A stretch of DNA of 53,371 nucleotides from Caldifarciminota bacterium (GTDB taxonomy: Bacteria > Hydrothermota > UBA3073), in assembly GCA_030606335.1 (NCBI GenBank), contig JAUWGP010000018.1, positions 1 to 53,371 on the forward strand. The letters run 5' to 3'. Position numbers and translations under genes: made by a program. Positions 17,106-25,798 of the stretch are shown piece by piece (within the stretch, counting starts at the first letter, position 1; the number at the start of each line of letters is the position of its first letter). The notes under the pieces were generated by a model that was not told where the DNA came from, searched no databases, and saw only the letters and a program-made list of their open reading frames with translations.

Positions 17106-18173
17106 CTATTTATATTCCTTCGCCTTTTCCTCCCCACGGAGAACACGAAGAGCACCCATAGCAAGTGCAATCATTTCATCGCCACCAGGAAAAACCATAA
17201 TTTTTGCAATAAAATTTACTCTTTTTCTTATCAATTCAATAAAAAATTCGTCATATGCAAGACCTCCAGACAGAACTACAGCTTGAACATCTCCACATAA
17301 TACAGAAGCACATGCACCTATTTCCTTGGAAATTTGATAAGCCATAGTCTCATATAGGAGTTTAGCCCTTTTATTTCCCTTATCAATCATCTCTTTGACT
17401 ATTTTCAGATTATTTGTTCCCAAATAGGCAACCAGACCACCCTTTCCAGTCAATCTCTTCTTCAATTCATTTTTAGTATACTTACCAGATAATGTAAGCT
17501 CAACCAAATCCCAAACAGGAAGGGTACCAGAGCGTTCAGGTGAAAATGGTCCTTCACCATTAAGTGCATTATTCACATCAATAACCTGTCCCTTTCTATG
17601 GGCTCCAATAGATATTCCACCTCCCATATGGGTAACTATAAAATTAACCTCTTCGTATCTCTTTTTTAATTTATTTGCAGCCAGTCTGGCTACCTGTTTT
17701 TGATTAAGGGCGTGAAATATGCTTCTTCTTTCTAAATCAGGTATCCCAGAAATTCTTGCAACATCCTCAAACTCATCCACTACAACCGGGTCAACAATAA
17801 AGGCAGGAACATCATAATCCCTGGCAAACTCATATGCAATAATACCCCCGAGATTCGATGCATGTTCTCCCTGAACACCCTTTTGGAGGTCTTCCAACAT
17901 CTTTTTCCCAACATTGTAGGTGCCACCTTTTATTGGATTGAGTAAACCACCCCTTCCAACAAAGGCATTAATTGAATTAGATGGTACTCCCCTTTTATCT
18001 ATGATGGATTTAATTATGTCATAACGCCATTGGAATTGGTTGATAATCTTAGGAAATTTGGATAACTCATCAGGAGAGTGTGGAATATTAATATCGAATA
18101 CACATGAATCATCATCAAAAATTGCAATTTTAGTGCTGGTTGACCCTGGATTAATAACGAATATTCTATACAC
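17106..18173 (-). CDS. buk: butyrate kinase (acyl-phosphate kinase)
   Basis: 355 residues of the acetokinase/ASKHA superfamily; makes ATP from butyryl (or branched-chain acyl) phosphate. Seen: IFVINPGSTSTKIAIF, HASNLGGIIAYEFA, PVVVDEFEDVARISGIPDLERRSIFHALNQ, THMGGGISIGAHRKGQVIDVNNALNGEGPFSPERSGTLP split across its usual positions, and a C-terminal LSGGLAYDE. It starts with GTG; the AGAGG before it is supplied by a CACAGAGG word of the type scattered through the spacers. Its partner ptb is 6.6 kb away on the other strand. Confidence 0.95.
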   Translation of the reverse strand: MYRIFVINPGSTSTKIAIFDDDSCVFDINIPHSPDELSKFPKIINQFQWRYDIIKSIIDKRGVPSNSINAFVGRGGLLNPIKGGTYNVGKKMLEDLQKGVQGEHASNLGGIIAYEFARDYDVPAFIVDPVVVDEFEDVARISGIPDLERRSIFHALNQKQVARLAANKLKKRYEEVNFIVTHMGGGISIGAHRKGQVIDVNNALNGEGPFSPERSGTLPVWDLVELTLSGKYTKNELKKRLTGKGGLVAYLGTNNLKIVKEMIDKGNKRAKLLYETMAYQISKEIGACASVLCGDVQAVVLSGGLAYDEFFIELIRKRVNFIAKIMVFPGGDEMIALAMGALRVLRGEEKAKEYK

Positions 18174-18336
18174 TTAAACCTCTGTGTTGATTTGAACCAC
18201 AATTAATTCAAATGCAAAGGAGGTAGAATAATTTAAGCATGTAATAGTATCATTCGTTAGATATTTAAAAAGATAAAACCTTATTTTCATAAGAGAGAAG
18301 GGTGTATGGAGGACTTTTAAAAATAGATGAATATTT

Positions 18337-19350
18337 TTACGGTCCAAACTGGCATAAAAATCTCAAATCGTTTTCATAAAATAGTCTAATATCATCTATC
18401 TTATATTTCAGCATTGTGAGACGCTCAAGACCCATGCCGAAAGCAAATCCCGTATACTTGCCCGGTTCATATCCAACATTTTCAAAGACCTTGGGATGCA
18501 CCATACCACATCCAAGCACTTCTATAAACCCCTGGCCTTTACAAAACTTACAACCCTTTCCCTTACATACCGAGCAGGATATATATAACTCAGCGGATGG
18601 TTCGGTGAATGGAAAGTAACTGGGGACAAATTTGGTTTCAACATCATCTCCAAAAAATTGGTAGGCGAAATAATTCAGCGTACCTTTAAGTTGTCTAAAG
18701 GTAACATTCTTAGCAACGTAAAAACCTTCCAACTGATGGAATACAGGTGTGTGACTCGCATCTGGTTTATCACGTCGATAACATTTACCCCAGGATAAAA
18801 TCTTGAGTGGAGGTTTTTTTTTCTCCATAACCCTTATCTGGACAGGCGAGGTATGAGTACGGAGTAATAGATCGCCCTCAAGATAAAAGGTGTCATGTAG
18901 GTCTCTTGCAGGATGATCTTTAGGAAAGTTAAGTGCCCCAAAATTATAATAATCGGTTTCTATCTCTGGACCTTCTACTATACTATATCCTATTCGGTTA
19001 AATATACTGCATATCTCCTGCCCACATATAGTTATTGGATGTCTCCTTCCAATCCAGGGAGTTCTTCCAGGCAGGGTAACATCCATATATTTAGGCGCTT
19101 TAGTCTTATCTTTCAGCTCTTTCTTTCTTATTGATATAGCTTCTTCCAGTTCCTTTTTAATCTCGTTCGCCATCTTTCCTATAGCTCTTCTATCTTCCTC
19201 CTTCAGTGTTCCAATATTCCTAAGGATTTCTGTAAGTTTTCCCTTGCGACCAAGATAAGATATCCTCAGCTCTTCTACATCTTGTAAAGAAGAAGCCTTA
19301 GCAATACTACAATATGCACTATGCTTTATTTCTTTAAGCCTGGACAGCAT
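18337..19350 (-). CDS. pheS: phenylalanyl-tRNA synthetase alpha subunit
   Basis: Catalytic subunit of the alpha2-beta2 class II enzyme. Seen: N-terminal coiled coil with LRISYLGRKGKLTEIL, motif around PRTPWIGRRHPIT, GPEIETDYYNFGALNFPKDHPARDLHDTFY, LRTHTSPVQIRVM, CYRRDKPDASHTPVFHQLEG and GFAFGMGLERLTMLKY. With the ATG at MLSRLKEI it is 337 residues; a TTG five codons upstream is less likely. It overlaps rplT by 17 bp. pheT, which usually follows pheS, is absent: the next gene is buk. Confidence 0.95.
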   Translation of the reverse strand: MLSRLKEIKHSAYCSIAKASSLQDVEELRISYLGRKGKLTEILRNIGTLKEEDRRAIGKMANEIKKELEEAISIRKKELKDKTKAPKYMDVTLPGRTPWIGRRHPITICGQEICSIFNRIGYSIVEGPEIETDYYNFGALNFPKDHPARDLHDTFYLEGDLLLRTHTSPVQIRVMEKKKPPLKILSWGKCYRRDKPDASHTPVFHQLEGFYVAKNVTFRQLKGTLNYFAYQFFGDDVETKFVPSYFPFTEPSAELYISCSVCKGKGCKFCKGQGFIEVLGCGMVHPKVFENVGYEPGKYTGFAFGMGLERLTMLKYKIDDIRLFYENDLRFLCQFGP

Positions 19351-19693
19351 TTTTAGAAATGTCAATTAAGGTTTTGAACATTTCATGGTCGTCAATAGGC
19401 AGCTCTGATAAAATCTTGCGATCTATCTTGACACCTGACTTTTTTAAACCATTCATAAATTGACTATAAGACAAACCATACTGACGGGACGCTGCATTTA
19501 TTCTACTTATAAACAATTTTCTCATCACTCTTTTCTTTACTCTACGGTCCCTATAGGCATAGGAAAGTGATCTCATAACTGCAACCCTTGCAGTACGGTA
19601 TAGTTTTGATCTGGCTCCCCAATATCCCTTTGCGAGTTTTAGCCATTTCTTCCTTCTCTTTCTGGTTTTAGGACCACCTTTTACTCGTGCCAT
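19334..19693 (-). CDS. rplT: 50S ribosomal protein L20
   Basis: 119 residues, basic, with the standard ARVKGGPKTRKRRKKWLKLAKGYWGARSKLYRTARVAV-type N-terminus (seen in pieces) and the globular GLSYSQFMNGLKKSGVKIDRKILSELP. It binds 23S rRNA early in 50S assembly. AGGAGG precedes the ATG. The 105-bp gap to rpmI is longer than usual in this operon and AT-rich; it may hold a secondary promoter or control site, but I see no convincing one. Confidence 0.97.
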   Translation of the reverse strand: MARVKGGPKTRKRRKKWLKLAKGYWGARSKLYRTARVAVMRSLSYAYRDRRVKKRVMRKLFISRINAASRQYGLSYSQFMNGLKKSGVKIDRKILSELPIDDHEMFKTLIDISKNAVQA

Positions 19694-19794
19694 TATTCCT
19701 CCTAAATTAATATATAAATTTCTTTATCTGACAACTTTTATAATAAAATATGCTAATAATTCAGTCAGACATCAATATCTTTTTTTAGATGTCC

Positions 19795-19989
19795 TTAGTC
19801 AACAAGATTTTTTTTCACCCTTTTTGCATCTGCAGGTCCAATTGCAGAAGAACCTCTAAGTTGTCTCTTTGATTTTCGGGTCCTTTTTGCAAGAAGATGA
19901 TTCCTTCTCGCTCTATTGATCATCACCTTTCCAGTACGTGTAATCCTGAATCTTGAACTGGCAGCCTTTTTAACCTTTAGTTTTGGCAT
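19795..19989 (-). CDS. rpmI: 50S ribosomal protein L35
   Basis: 64 residues: MPKLKVKKAASSRFRITRTG, RARRNHLLAKRTRKSKRQLRG and a final VKKNLV. Normal length. It overlaps the 3' end of infC by 20 bp, with GGGG before its ATG inside infC, so it is translationally coupled to infC in the conserved infC-rpmI-rplT order. Confidence 0.97.
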   Translation of the reverse strand: MPKLKVKKAASSRFRITRTGKVMINRARRNHLLAKRTRKSKRQLRGSSAIGPADAKRVKKNLVD

Positions 19990-20524
19990 TTTTTACCCCT
20001 TTCATAGCAACAAGTTGCATAATCATCTGCCTCCCCTCCATCTTTGGGGGTACTTCTATATTCGATAGTTCAGAGAGATCATTTGCTATTCTTTCTAATA
20101 TGTCTTTTCCTATATCACGATGAACTATTTCCCTTCCCCTGAAAAATATTCTTATCTTTAATTTGTTACCATTTTGGAGAAACTCTTTTGCAAATTTAAG
20201 TTTCGTAAGATAATCATGTTCCTGTATCTTAACACCAATCTTGAGTTCTTTTAACTTAACCTTTTGAGTTTTTTGTCTTCTTAACTTTTTTTTCTGTTTT
20301 TCCTTATAAAGGTATTTTCCGTAATCCATTATCTTACAGACTGGTGGTCTAACATGTGGTGCTATTTCTACAAGATCAAGACCTTTAGACCTGGCAATCT
20401 GTAACGCTTCACGAGTCTCTACTACACCAACCTGTTCTCCTGTGTCATCTATTAATCTAACCTTTGGTATCCTTATTCTTTCATTAACTCTGACACTTTT
20501 GTGGCTACTTTGTTTATATCTCAA
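19970..20524 (-). CDS. infC: translation initiation factor IF-3
   Basis: 184 residues. IF-3 binds the 30S subunit and proofreads initiator tRNA and start codons. Seen: VRVNERIRIPKVRLIDDTGEQVGVV, LDLVEIAPHVRPPVCKIMDYGKYLY, linker helix, then KIGVKIQEHDYLTKLKFAKEFLQNGNKLKI and IEVPPKMEGRQMIMQL. The start codon is TTG, preceded by AAGGAGGGAGG only a few bases away; no ATG or GTG lies in frame before the conserved part. A rare start codon is the known basis of infC autoregulation in E. coli. Confidence 0.96.
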   Translation of the reverse strand: MRYKQSSHKSVRVNERIRIPKVRLIDDTGEQVGVVETREALQIARSKGLDLVEIAPHVRPPVCKIMDYGKYLYKEKQKKKLRRQKTQKVKLKELKIGVKIQEHDYLTKLKFAKEFLQNGNKLKIRIFFRGREIVHRDIGKDILERIANDLSELSNIEVPPKMEGRQMIMQLVAMKGVKNAKTKG

Positions 20525-20559
20525 CCTCCCTCCTTCGTTTTATTTATAAATTAACATCT

Positions 20560-22443
20560 TCAGTTGCTTTTTTTATTAATTTCATTTTTTACTAATTCCT
20601 GAAAATCGAGTAAATTCATGATACCGATATTACCTTTTTCCCTTGACCTTACTGATATGGTTTTTGTATCTATCTCCTTTTCTCCAATAATTATCATATA
20701 AGGTAATTTTTCCATGGTTGCCTCTCTTATCTTTAATGATAATTTTTCATTCCTATAATCTGACTTTGTCCTTATACCAGATGAAATAAGTTCATTCTTT
20801 ATTTTTTCTGCATACTCATTCACATTTGATGTAATCGGTAGGATTTTTACCTGAATAGGAGCCAACCACATTGGAAATTTTCCAGCATAATGTTCTACAA
20901 GTGTGCCAATAAATCTCTCTAAAGACCCAAGTATAGCACGATGAATTAGAATAATATTATGATATTGTCCATCCTGACCCATAAATTTAAGGTCAAATCT
21001 TTTTGGAAGATTAAAATCAAATTGGATGGTTGTTGCCTGCCACTCTCTTTTTAATGAGTCAAGTATCTTTATATCGATTTTCGGACCATAAAATGCAGCC
21101 TCACCCTTCCTTTTCTGATAGGAAAGTTCGGTCTCTTCAAGGGCTCTAATTAGCGATTGTTCAGCATTATTCCAATCTTCTTCATCACCCATATACATTT
21201 CCTTTTCGTTAATGTCCCATAAAGAAAGTTCAACTTTGTAATCTGTAAATCCAAATGTTGTAAAAATATCTTTTGCAAGCAATATTGTTGATACCAACTC
21301 ATCCTTTGCCTGATCCACCATACAGAATAAATGGGCATCATCCTGTGTGAATCCTCTAGCCCTTAAAAGACCATGTAAAACACCACTCTTTTCATACCTG
21401 TATACTGTCCCAAGTTCTGCTAACCTCATAGGAAGTTCTCTATAACTTCGTCTTTTCTGTTTGTAAACCTTTATGTGAAAAGGACAATTCATAGGCTTAA
21501 CAAGATAGCCCTGATTGTCTTTTTCCATTATAGGATATATGAGTTCATTATAGTAATCAAGATGCCCTGATTGTTTCCATAAATTAGTTCTCGCAAGATG
21601 AGGTGAGAGAATAAATTCATATCCACGTTTTCTATGTTCATCCCACCAGAAATCTTCGATAATTTTTCTTAAAATCATTCCTCGAGGTAACCATACAACA
21701 AGTCCAGGTCCTATCTCATCATCCATCATCCAGAGATCTAATTCAGTACCCAACAACCTGTGGTCTCTCCTCTTTGCCTCCTCCATTCTCTCAAGATATT
21801 CCTCAAGTTCCTTTTGACTTTCAAATGATATTCCATATATTCGCTGTAACATCTCATTTGATTCATTCCCCTTCCAGTATGCACCGGAGGAACTTAATAA
21901 TTTAAAATACTTTACCCTCCCGGTTTCAGGTAGATGTGGTCCTCGACACAGGTCAATAAAACCATCATTTCTATATATAGTAACAGGACCTTCAAGTTCT
22001 TCAAGGAGTTCAACTTTATAACCCTCACCCAATTCCTGGAAAAGTTTATGTGCATTTTCTTTACTTAGGTTTTCTTTCTCAAATGGATAATCTTCTTTTA
22101 TTATTTTCTTCATCTCTTTTTCAATCTTTTCAATATCCTCTGGTGTAAAGGGTTTTTCTACCCCGAAATCATAATAGAATCCTTCATTGATAGCAGGTCC
22201 TATCGCAAGTTTTGCATGAGGATATAGTCTTTTGACTGCATATGCCAGAATATGAGCAGTTGAATGCCAGTAAATTTTTTTACCCTCCTCTTCAACAAAT
22301 GAGATAAATTTTACCTTTGAATCTTTAGTAAGTATAAAGGAGAGATCCTTTAACTCATCCTCAACAATGGCAGCGATAATATCCTCATTGTTAGCTGCAT
22401 CGCTCAACCTTATTCCCTTTTTATATACTTTTTTGTTTTCCAT
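20560..22443 (-). CDS. thrS: threonyl-tRNA synthetase
   Basis: About 627 residues: a TGS domain (1-60), the second editing domain (WHSTAHILAYAVKRLYPHAKLAIGP, with the HxxxH and later DLCRGPHLP), the class II catalytic core (GMILRKIIEDFWWDEHRKRGYEFILSPHLA, MNCPFHIKVYK, LRARGFTQDDAHLFC, RAILGSLERFIGTLVEHYAGKFP) and the anticodon-binding domain. I choose MENKKVYK as start; a GTG six codons earlier is possible, and neither has a visible Shine-Dalgarno site. It heads thrS-infC-rpmI-rplT-pheS. Confidence 0.96.
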   Translation of the reverse strand: MENKKVYKKGIRLSDAANNEDIIAAIVEDELKDLSFILTKDSKVKFISFVEEEGKKIYWHSTAHILAYAVKRLYPHAKLAIGPAINEGFYYDFGVEKPFTPEDIEKIEKEMKKIIKEDYPFEKENLSKENAHKLFQELGEGYKVELLEELEGPVTIYRNDGFIDLCRGPHLPETGRVKYFKLLSSSGAYWKGNESNEMLQRIYGISFESQKELEEYLERMEEAKRRDHRLLGTELDLWMMDDEIGPGLVVWLPRGMILRKIIEDFWWDEHRKRGYEFILSPHLARTNLWKQSGHLDYYNELIYPIMEKDNQGYLVKPMNCPFHIKVYKQKRRSYRELPMRLAELGTVYRYEKSGVLHGLLRARGFTQDDAHLFCMVDQAKDELVSTILLAKDIFTTFGFTDYKVELSLWDINEKEMYMGDEEDWNNAEQSLIRALEETELSYQKRKGEAAFYGPKIDIKILDSLKREWQATTIQFDFNLPKRFDLKFMGQDGQYHNIILIHRAILGSLERFIGTLVEHYAGKFPMWLAPIQVKILPITSNVNEYAEKIKNELISSGIRTKSDYRNEKLSLKIREATMEKLPYMIIIGEKEIDTKTISVRSREKGNIGIMNLLDFQELVKNEINKKSN

Positions 22444-22566
22444 GTTATCAAAAAGAACCACAGAGAACCTAATCCATCTTAGAAGAAATCAAAATCATTG
22501 GTATATTTCAGATCCCTGTGGTTTAAAATTTCATATTTTCACCAGCTATATTTAAAATGTTAAATA

Positions 22567-22641
22567 TGGGCGGTACTGGACTTGAACCAGTGACCTCTTG
22601 CATGTCAAGCAAGCACTCTAATCCAACTGAGCTAACCGCCC
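22567..22641 (-). tRNA. tRNA-Val (anticodon GAC)
   Basis: Cloverleaf read on the minus strand: acceptor GGGCGGT / ACCGCCC, D stem GCTC/GAGT, anticodon stem CTTGC / GCAAG with loop TTGACAT (anticodon GAC), variable loop AGGTC, T arm ACTGG-TTCAAGT-CCAGT. The discriminator is A. CCA is not encoded; ATATTTA follows. Confidence 0.95.
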
Positions 22642-22690
22642 TGAGCATGCATGTTAAATTATAAATACTCCTTCCCTATGATATTCTTTT

Positions 22691-22762
<72 letters not shown>

Positions 22763-22865
22763 CTTAAGCGAGTCATTATTGAATTATATTTAATAAAACA
22801 ACTTTAATTATACAACAAAATTCTTTCTTTGTCAAGAAAAAAATAGTGGGGAAGACATAGGTAGT

Positions 22866-24260
22866 TTAGATGTTCCATTTACTTCCTTTAGGTGTGTCTT
22901 TTATTGTGATTCCAAGATTTAGAAGGTTTTCTCTTATTTTATCAGCAAGGTCATACTTATTAACATCCCGGAGTTTTTTTCTTACCTCGAGGATAAGGTC
23001 TAAAATTGCCGGGGTAAAGCTGCCCAGTTCCTTTTCCTCTAATTCTATTCCGAGTATCGTGAGTGTAGATTTAAGCGTTTCCTTATAATTAAGAGCTGTT
23101 TTATTATCCATATCGCCTATACCAATGTTTATCTCTTTTATAAATGAATATATCCTTCCAATGGCCTTAGGCGTATTAAAATCGTCATCCATTGATTCTT
23201 CAAAGTCTTTCCAAAAACTCACCAGTATATCAGGAAGATTTTTCTTATCTGACTGTTTATCAGTTCCTTTTGTTTTTTCAGTAAGCATTTCTATACATTC
23301 TATTATCCTGGAAAGTGCATTCTCACTCTCTTTTAAACGTTCCTCAGTATATTCAAGAGGATGACGATAGTGTGATGATAGGAAAAATAGTCTTACTGCA
23401 TCAGGCTCATATGCTTTCAAGACATCAAGTGCGGGTATAAATTGTCCTGTGGATTTGGACATCTTATCACCAAGAAGCTGAAGAAGACCATTGTGTACCC
23501 AGAAATTGGAAAGTGGTTTACCTGTAATCGCTTCTGATTGTGCAATCTCATTTTCATGATGAGGGAAGATGAGGTCTTCTCCTCCTGTATGTATGTCGAT
23601 TGTTTCCCCAAGATGTTTCATGGACATAGCTGAACACTCAATATGCCAACCAGGTCTTCCTCTACCCCACGGACTCTCCCAGAATGGTTCTCCCTCCTTT
23701 GCCAGCTTCCAAAGAACAAAATCGATTGGTGAATGCTTGGTTTCATCAATCTCAACCCTTGCGCCTTCTTTTAGTTCCTCAATGTGTTTTCCTGAAAGCT
23801 TTCCATAACCTTCAAATTTGGATATATCAAAGTAGACACCTGTATCTGTTACATAGGCATATTTCTTATCAATAAGTATTGATACAAGTTCTACAATCTC
23901 CTGGATGTGATTGGTTGCCCGGGGATAAAAATCTGCTCTCTTTATTCTGATAAGGTCACTGCTAATCATGAACTCCTCTATGTTTTTATCTGCAATCACT
24001 CTATAGTCCATATTAAGACTATTTGCTCTCTCTATTATCTTATCATCAATATCTGTAAAATTTTGTATGTGTTTAACGTTAAAACCCCTGTAGGTAAACC
24101 ATCTCTTTAATATATCAGATACTACATAAGCCCTCATATGACCAATATGCGGTCTATCCTGGACAGTCATACCGCATACATACATCTTAACCTGCGGAGT
24201 CTCCAGAGGAGAGAATTCCTGCTTATTTCGTGTAAAAGTATTATATACAAATATTGACAT
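22866..24260 (-). CDS. cysS: cysteinyl-tRNA synthetase
   Basis: 464 residues, class I synthetase. Seen: MSIFVYNTFTRNKQEFSP, KMYVCGMTVQDRPHIGHMRAYV (zinc Cys and HIGH), GRPGWHIECSAMS, HTGGEDLIFPHHENEIAQSEA, and GDKMSKSTGQF (KMSKS). The C-terminal DALR region is short and ends KGSKWNI. The start at MSIFVYN matches the family; an ORF extends 21 codons further up but is not conserved. There is no Shine-Dalgarno site, and a near-perfect promoter lies just before the ATG, so the mRNA is probably leaderless. Confidence 0.97.
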   Translation of the reverse strand: MSIFVYNTFTRNKQEFSPLETPQVKMYVCGMTVQDRPHIGHMRAYVVSDILKRWFTYRGFNVKHIQNFTDIDDKIIERANSLNMDYRVIADKNIEEFMISSDLIRIKRADFYPRATNHIQEIVELVSILIDKKYAYVTDTGVYFDISKFEGYGKLSGKHIEELKEGARVEIDETKHSPIDFVLWKLAKEGEPFWESPWGRGRPGWHIECSAMSMKHLGETIDIHTGGEDLIFPHHENEIAQSEAITGKPLSNFWVHNGLLQLLGDKMSKSTGQFIPALDVLKAYEPDAVRLFFLSSHYRHPLEYTEERLKESENALSRIIECIEMLTEKTKGTDKQSDKKNLPDILVSFWKDFEESMDDDFNTPKAIGRIYSFIKEINIGIGDMDNKTALNYKETLKSTLTILGIELEEKELGSFTPAILDLILEVRKKLRDVNKYDLADKIRENLLNLGITIKDTPKGSKWNI

Positions 24261-24269
24261 AGTTGGGAG

Positions 24270-24298
24270 ATTATAACATAAAATACAGAAAAAGTCAA
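24270..24298 (-). promoter_or_regulatory. cysS promoter, predicted leaderless
   Basis: Minus strand TTGACT (24293-24298), 17-bp spacer, TATAAT (24270-24275). The predicted start point, six or seven bases further on, is at about 24262-24263, and the cysS ATG is at 24258-24260. The 5' leader would be two or three bases and cannot carry a ribosome-binding site. Confidence 0.8.
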
Positions 24299-24309
24299 GG
24301 GTTTTTATC

Positions 24310-24338
24310 TTGACAAAATACAAAATTTGTGATATTAT
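24310..24338 (+). promoter_or_regulatory. promoter divergent from cysS, probably for ptb
   Basis: TTGACA (24310-24315), 17-bp spacer, TATTAT (24333-24338). It lies back to back with the cysS promoter, the -35 boxes 11 bp apart. The first plus-strand gene is ptb, whose ATG is about 425 bp past the predicted start, so a long leader containing repeat copy B would result. An additional promoter nearer ptb cannot be excluded. Confidence 0.65.
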
Positions 24339-24451
24339 TAATTGTTGCGAAAACGAGCCACAGATTTCACAGATTAACCTGATTTTTAAATAATCTTTTA
24401 ATTATAAATGCGATTGCTTTGCCTACGGTTCACAATGACATTATAGCGTTT

Positions 24452-24580
24452 CTGTCATTGCGAGTGAATGAAATGAACGTGGCAATCTTATATGTTCATA
24501 TGTGATGTAGTTCAGTAAAAAGCGATTGCTTCATCCGTTAATCCGTCGTACTTTTTGACGGACGAAAGATTCGCAATGAC
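24452..24580. repeat. palindromic GTCATTGCGAG element, copy B
   Basis: Bounded by GTCATTGCGAG at 24454 and TCGCAATGAC ending at 24580. The interior matches copy A (5156-5252): GGCAATCTTATATGTTC, TTCAGTAAAAAGCGATTGC and TTCATCC. It carries an extra roughly 33-bp segment with a CCGTC...GACGG stem before the right end. A further partial end lies just left of it near 24411-24440. Confidence 0.75.
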
Positions 24581-24670
24581 AACCGAGAGGATTATCATGA
24601 ATTTTTAGGAAATTGTTTATATTTTTCATTTTGATTTTTATATTTTGAATAAAATTCTCTGTGTCCTCCG

Positions 24671-24703
24671 TCCCGCTTCTTTCGGGATCCCGCTGAGGCG
24701 GGA
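24671..24703. repeat. paired GC-rich hairpins before ptb
   Basis: TCCCG...CGGGA (24671-24687) and TCCCGC-TGAG-GCGGGA (24688-24703) in tandem, flanked by CTCTGTG words at about 24659 and 24709. The arrangement, a GC palindrome inside CTCTGTGGTT words, is the same as at 43.9 kb. No T-tract follows. Confidence 0.55.
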
Positions 24704-24770
24704 CAAACTCTGTGGTTAGAATTTTGATATTTAATATTTAATTTTTGATATATCTTTATATGGGGGTTTT

Positions 24771-25649
24771 ATGTTGCATTCTTTTAAGGAAATAATACAA
24801 CAGGCAAAGAAAATGGGTCCGAAGAAAATAGCCGTTGCATGTCCTGATAAAGTCTCTATTGAGTCTTGTAAAGATGCTAAAAATGAGGGTCTTGTAATTC
24901 CAATACTTTTTGGAAATAAAAATAATATTATTGAGAAAGGAGGCAGAGAATTTGAAATTGGCGATTTAGAAGAAGACGAGGCTATAAAAAAGGCAGTGGA
25001 GATGACAAAAATGGGCAAGGCAGATATAGTTATGAAGGGACATATTCCTACAGCAAAATTCCTAAAAGGTGTTCTTAACAAACATACTGGTTTGAGAACA
25101 GGAAGAACTTTATCTCATATTGCTGTAATGGAAACAAAATATTACCATAAGTTATTACTTATTACAGATGGTGGAATGAATATAAGTCCTGATTTAAAAG
25201 CTAAGACTGATATAATAGTCAATGCTATAGAATTGGCAAATAAACTTGGAATAGAAAAACCTAAAATTGCAGTAGTGGCAGCTGTCGAGGTCGTTAATGA
25301 AGATATGCCAGAGACTGGTGATGCAGCAATACTGACAAAGATGGGAGAAAGGGGTCAACTTGGTAACTGTTATATTGATGGACCTCTTGGTATGGACCTT
25401 GCTGTATCCAAGGAATCTGCCCAAAAAAAGGGGGTTAAAAGCGAGGTAGTAGGTGATGCTGATATTATAGTTGTTCCAAATATATCCTGTGGTAATATTT
25501 CTGCAAAGGTACTATTGTATCTTGGTGGGGCTAAAATAGCTGGATATATTGCAGGTGCACTCAAACCCTGTATAATGCTCTCTCGTTCTGACAAAAAGGA
25601 TGCAAAATTATTATCTATTGCTCTTGGTGTCCTTGCAAGTGCATCCTGA
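24771..25649 (+). CDS. ptb: phosphate butyryltransferase (phosphotransacylase)
   Basis: 292 residues of the phosphate acetyl/butyryltransferase family. It turns butyryl-CoA (or another short acyl-CoA) plus phosphate into acyl phosphate, which butyrate kinase uses to make ATP. Seen: KKIAVACPDKVSIESCKDAKNEGLVIPILFG, ADIVMKGHIPTAKFLKGVL, TLSHIAVME, ITDGGMNISPDL, GQLGNCYIDGPLGMDLAVSKE and DIIVVPNISCGNISAKVLLYLGGAKIAG. GGGGG lies four bases before the ATG. The usual ptb-buk gene pair is split here. Confidence 0.93.
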   Translation: MLHSFKEIIQQAKKMGPKKIAVACPDKVSIESCKDAKNEGLVIPILFGNKNNIIEKGGREFEIGDLEEDEAIKKAVEMTKMGKADIVMKGHIPTAKFLKGVLNKHTGLRTGRTLSHIAVMETKYYHKLLLITDGGMNISPDLKAKTDIIVNAIELANKLGIEKPKIAVVAAVEVVNEDMPETGDAAILTKMGERGQLGNCYIDGPLGMDLAVSKESAQKKGVKSEVVGDADIIVVPNISCGNISAKVLLYLGGAKIAGYIAGALKPCIMLSRSDKKDAKLLSIALGVLASAS

Positions 25650-25798
25650 TCTTTTAATAAGAATGTCTATAACAGTCTAAAGACTGTCATTCCTGATAGT
25701 ATTTTTCGGAGTGACAGCGTTTACGCTGTTAATAAGAAATAGTATCATTTATAACAGTTTTAATAAATATTCACTTAAAATTTACGTAGAGAAATTCT

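Noticed and set aside
20525-20559. L20-type leader control site before infC
   Set aside because: Only 35 bp separate thrS and infC, too short for the known structured leaders.
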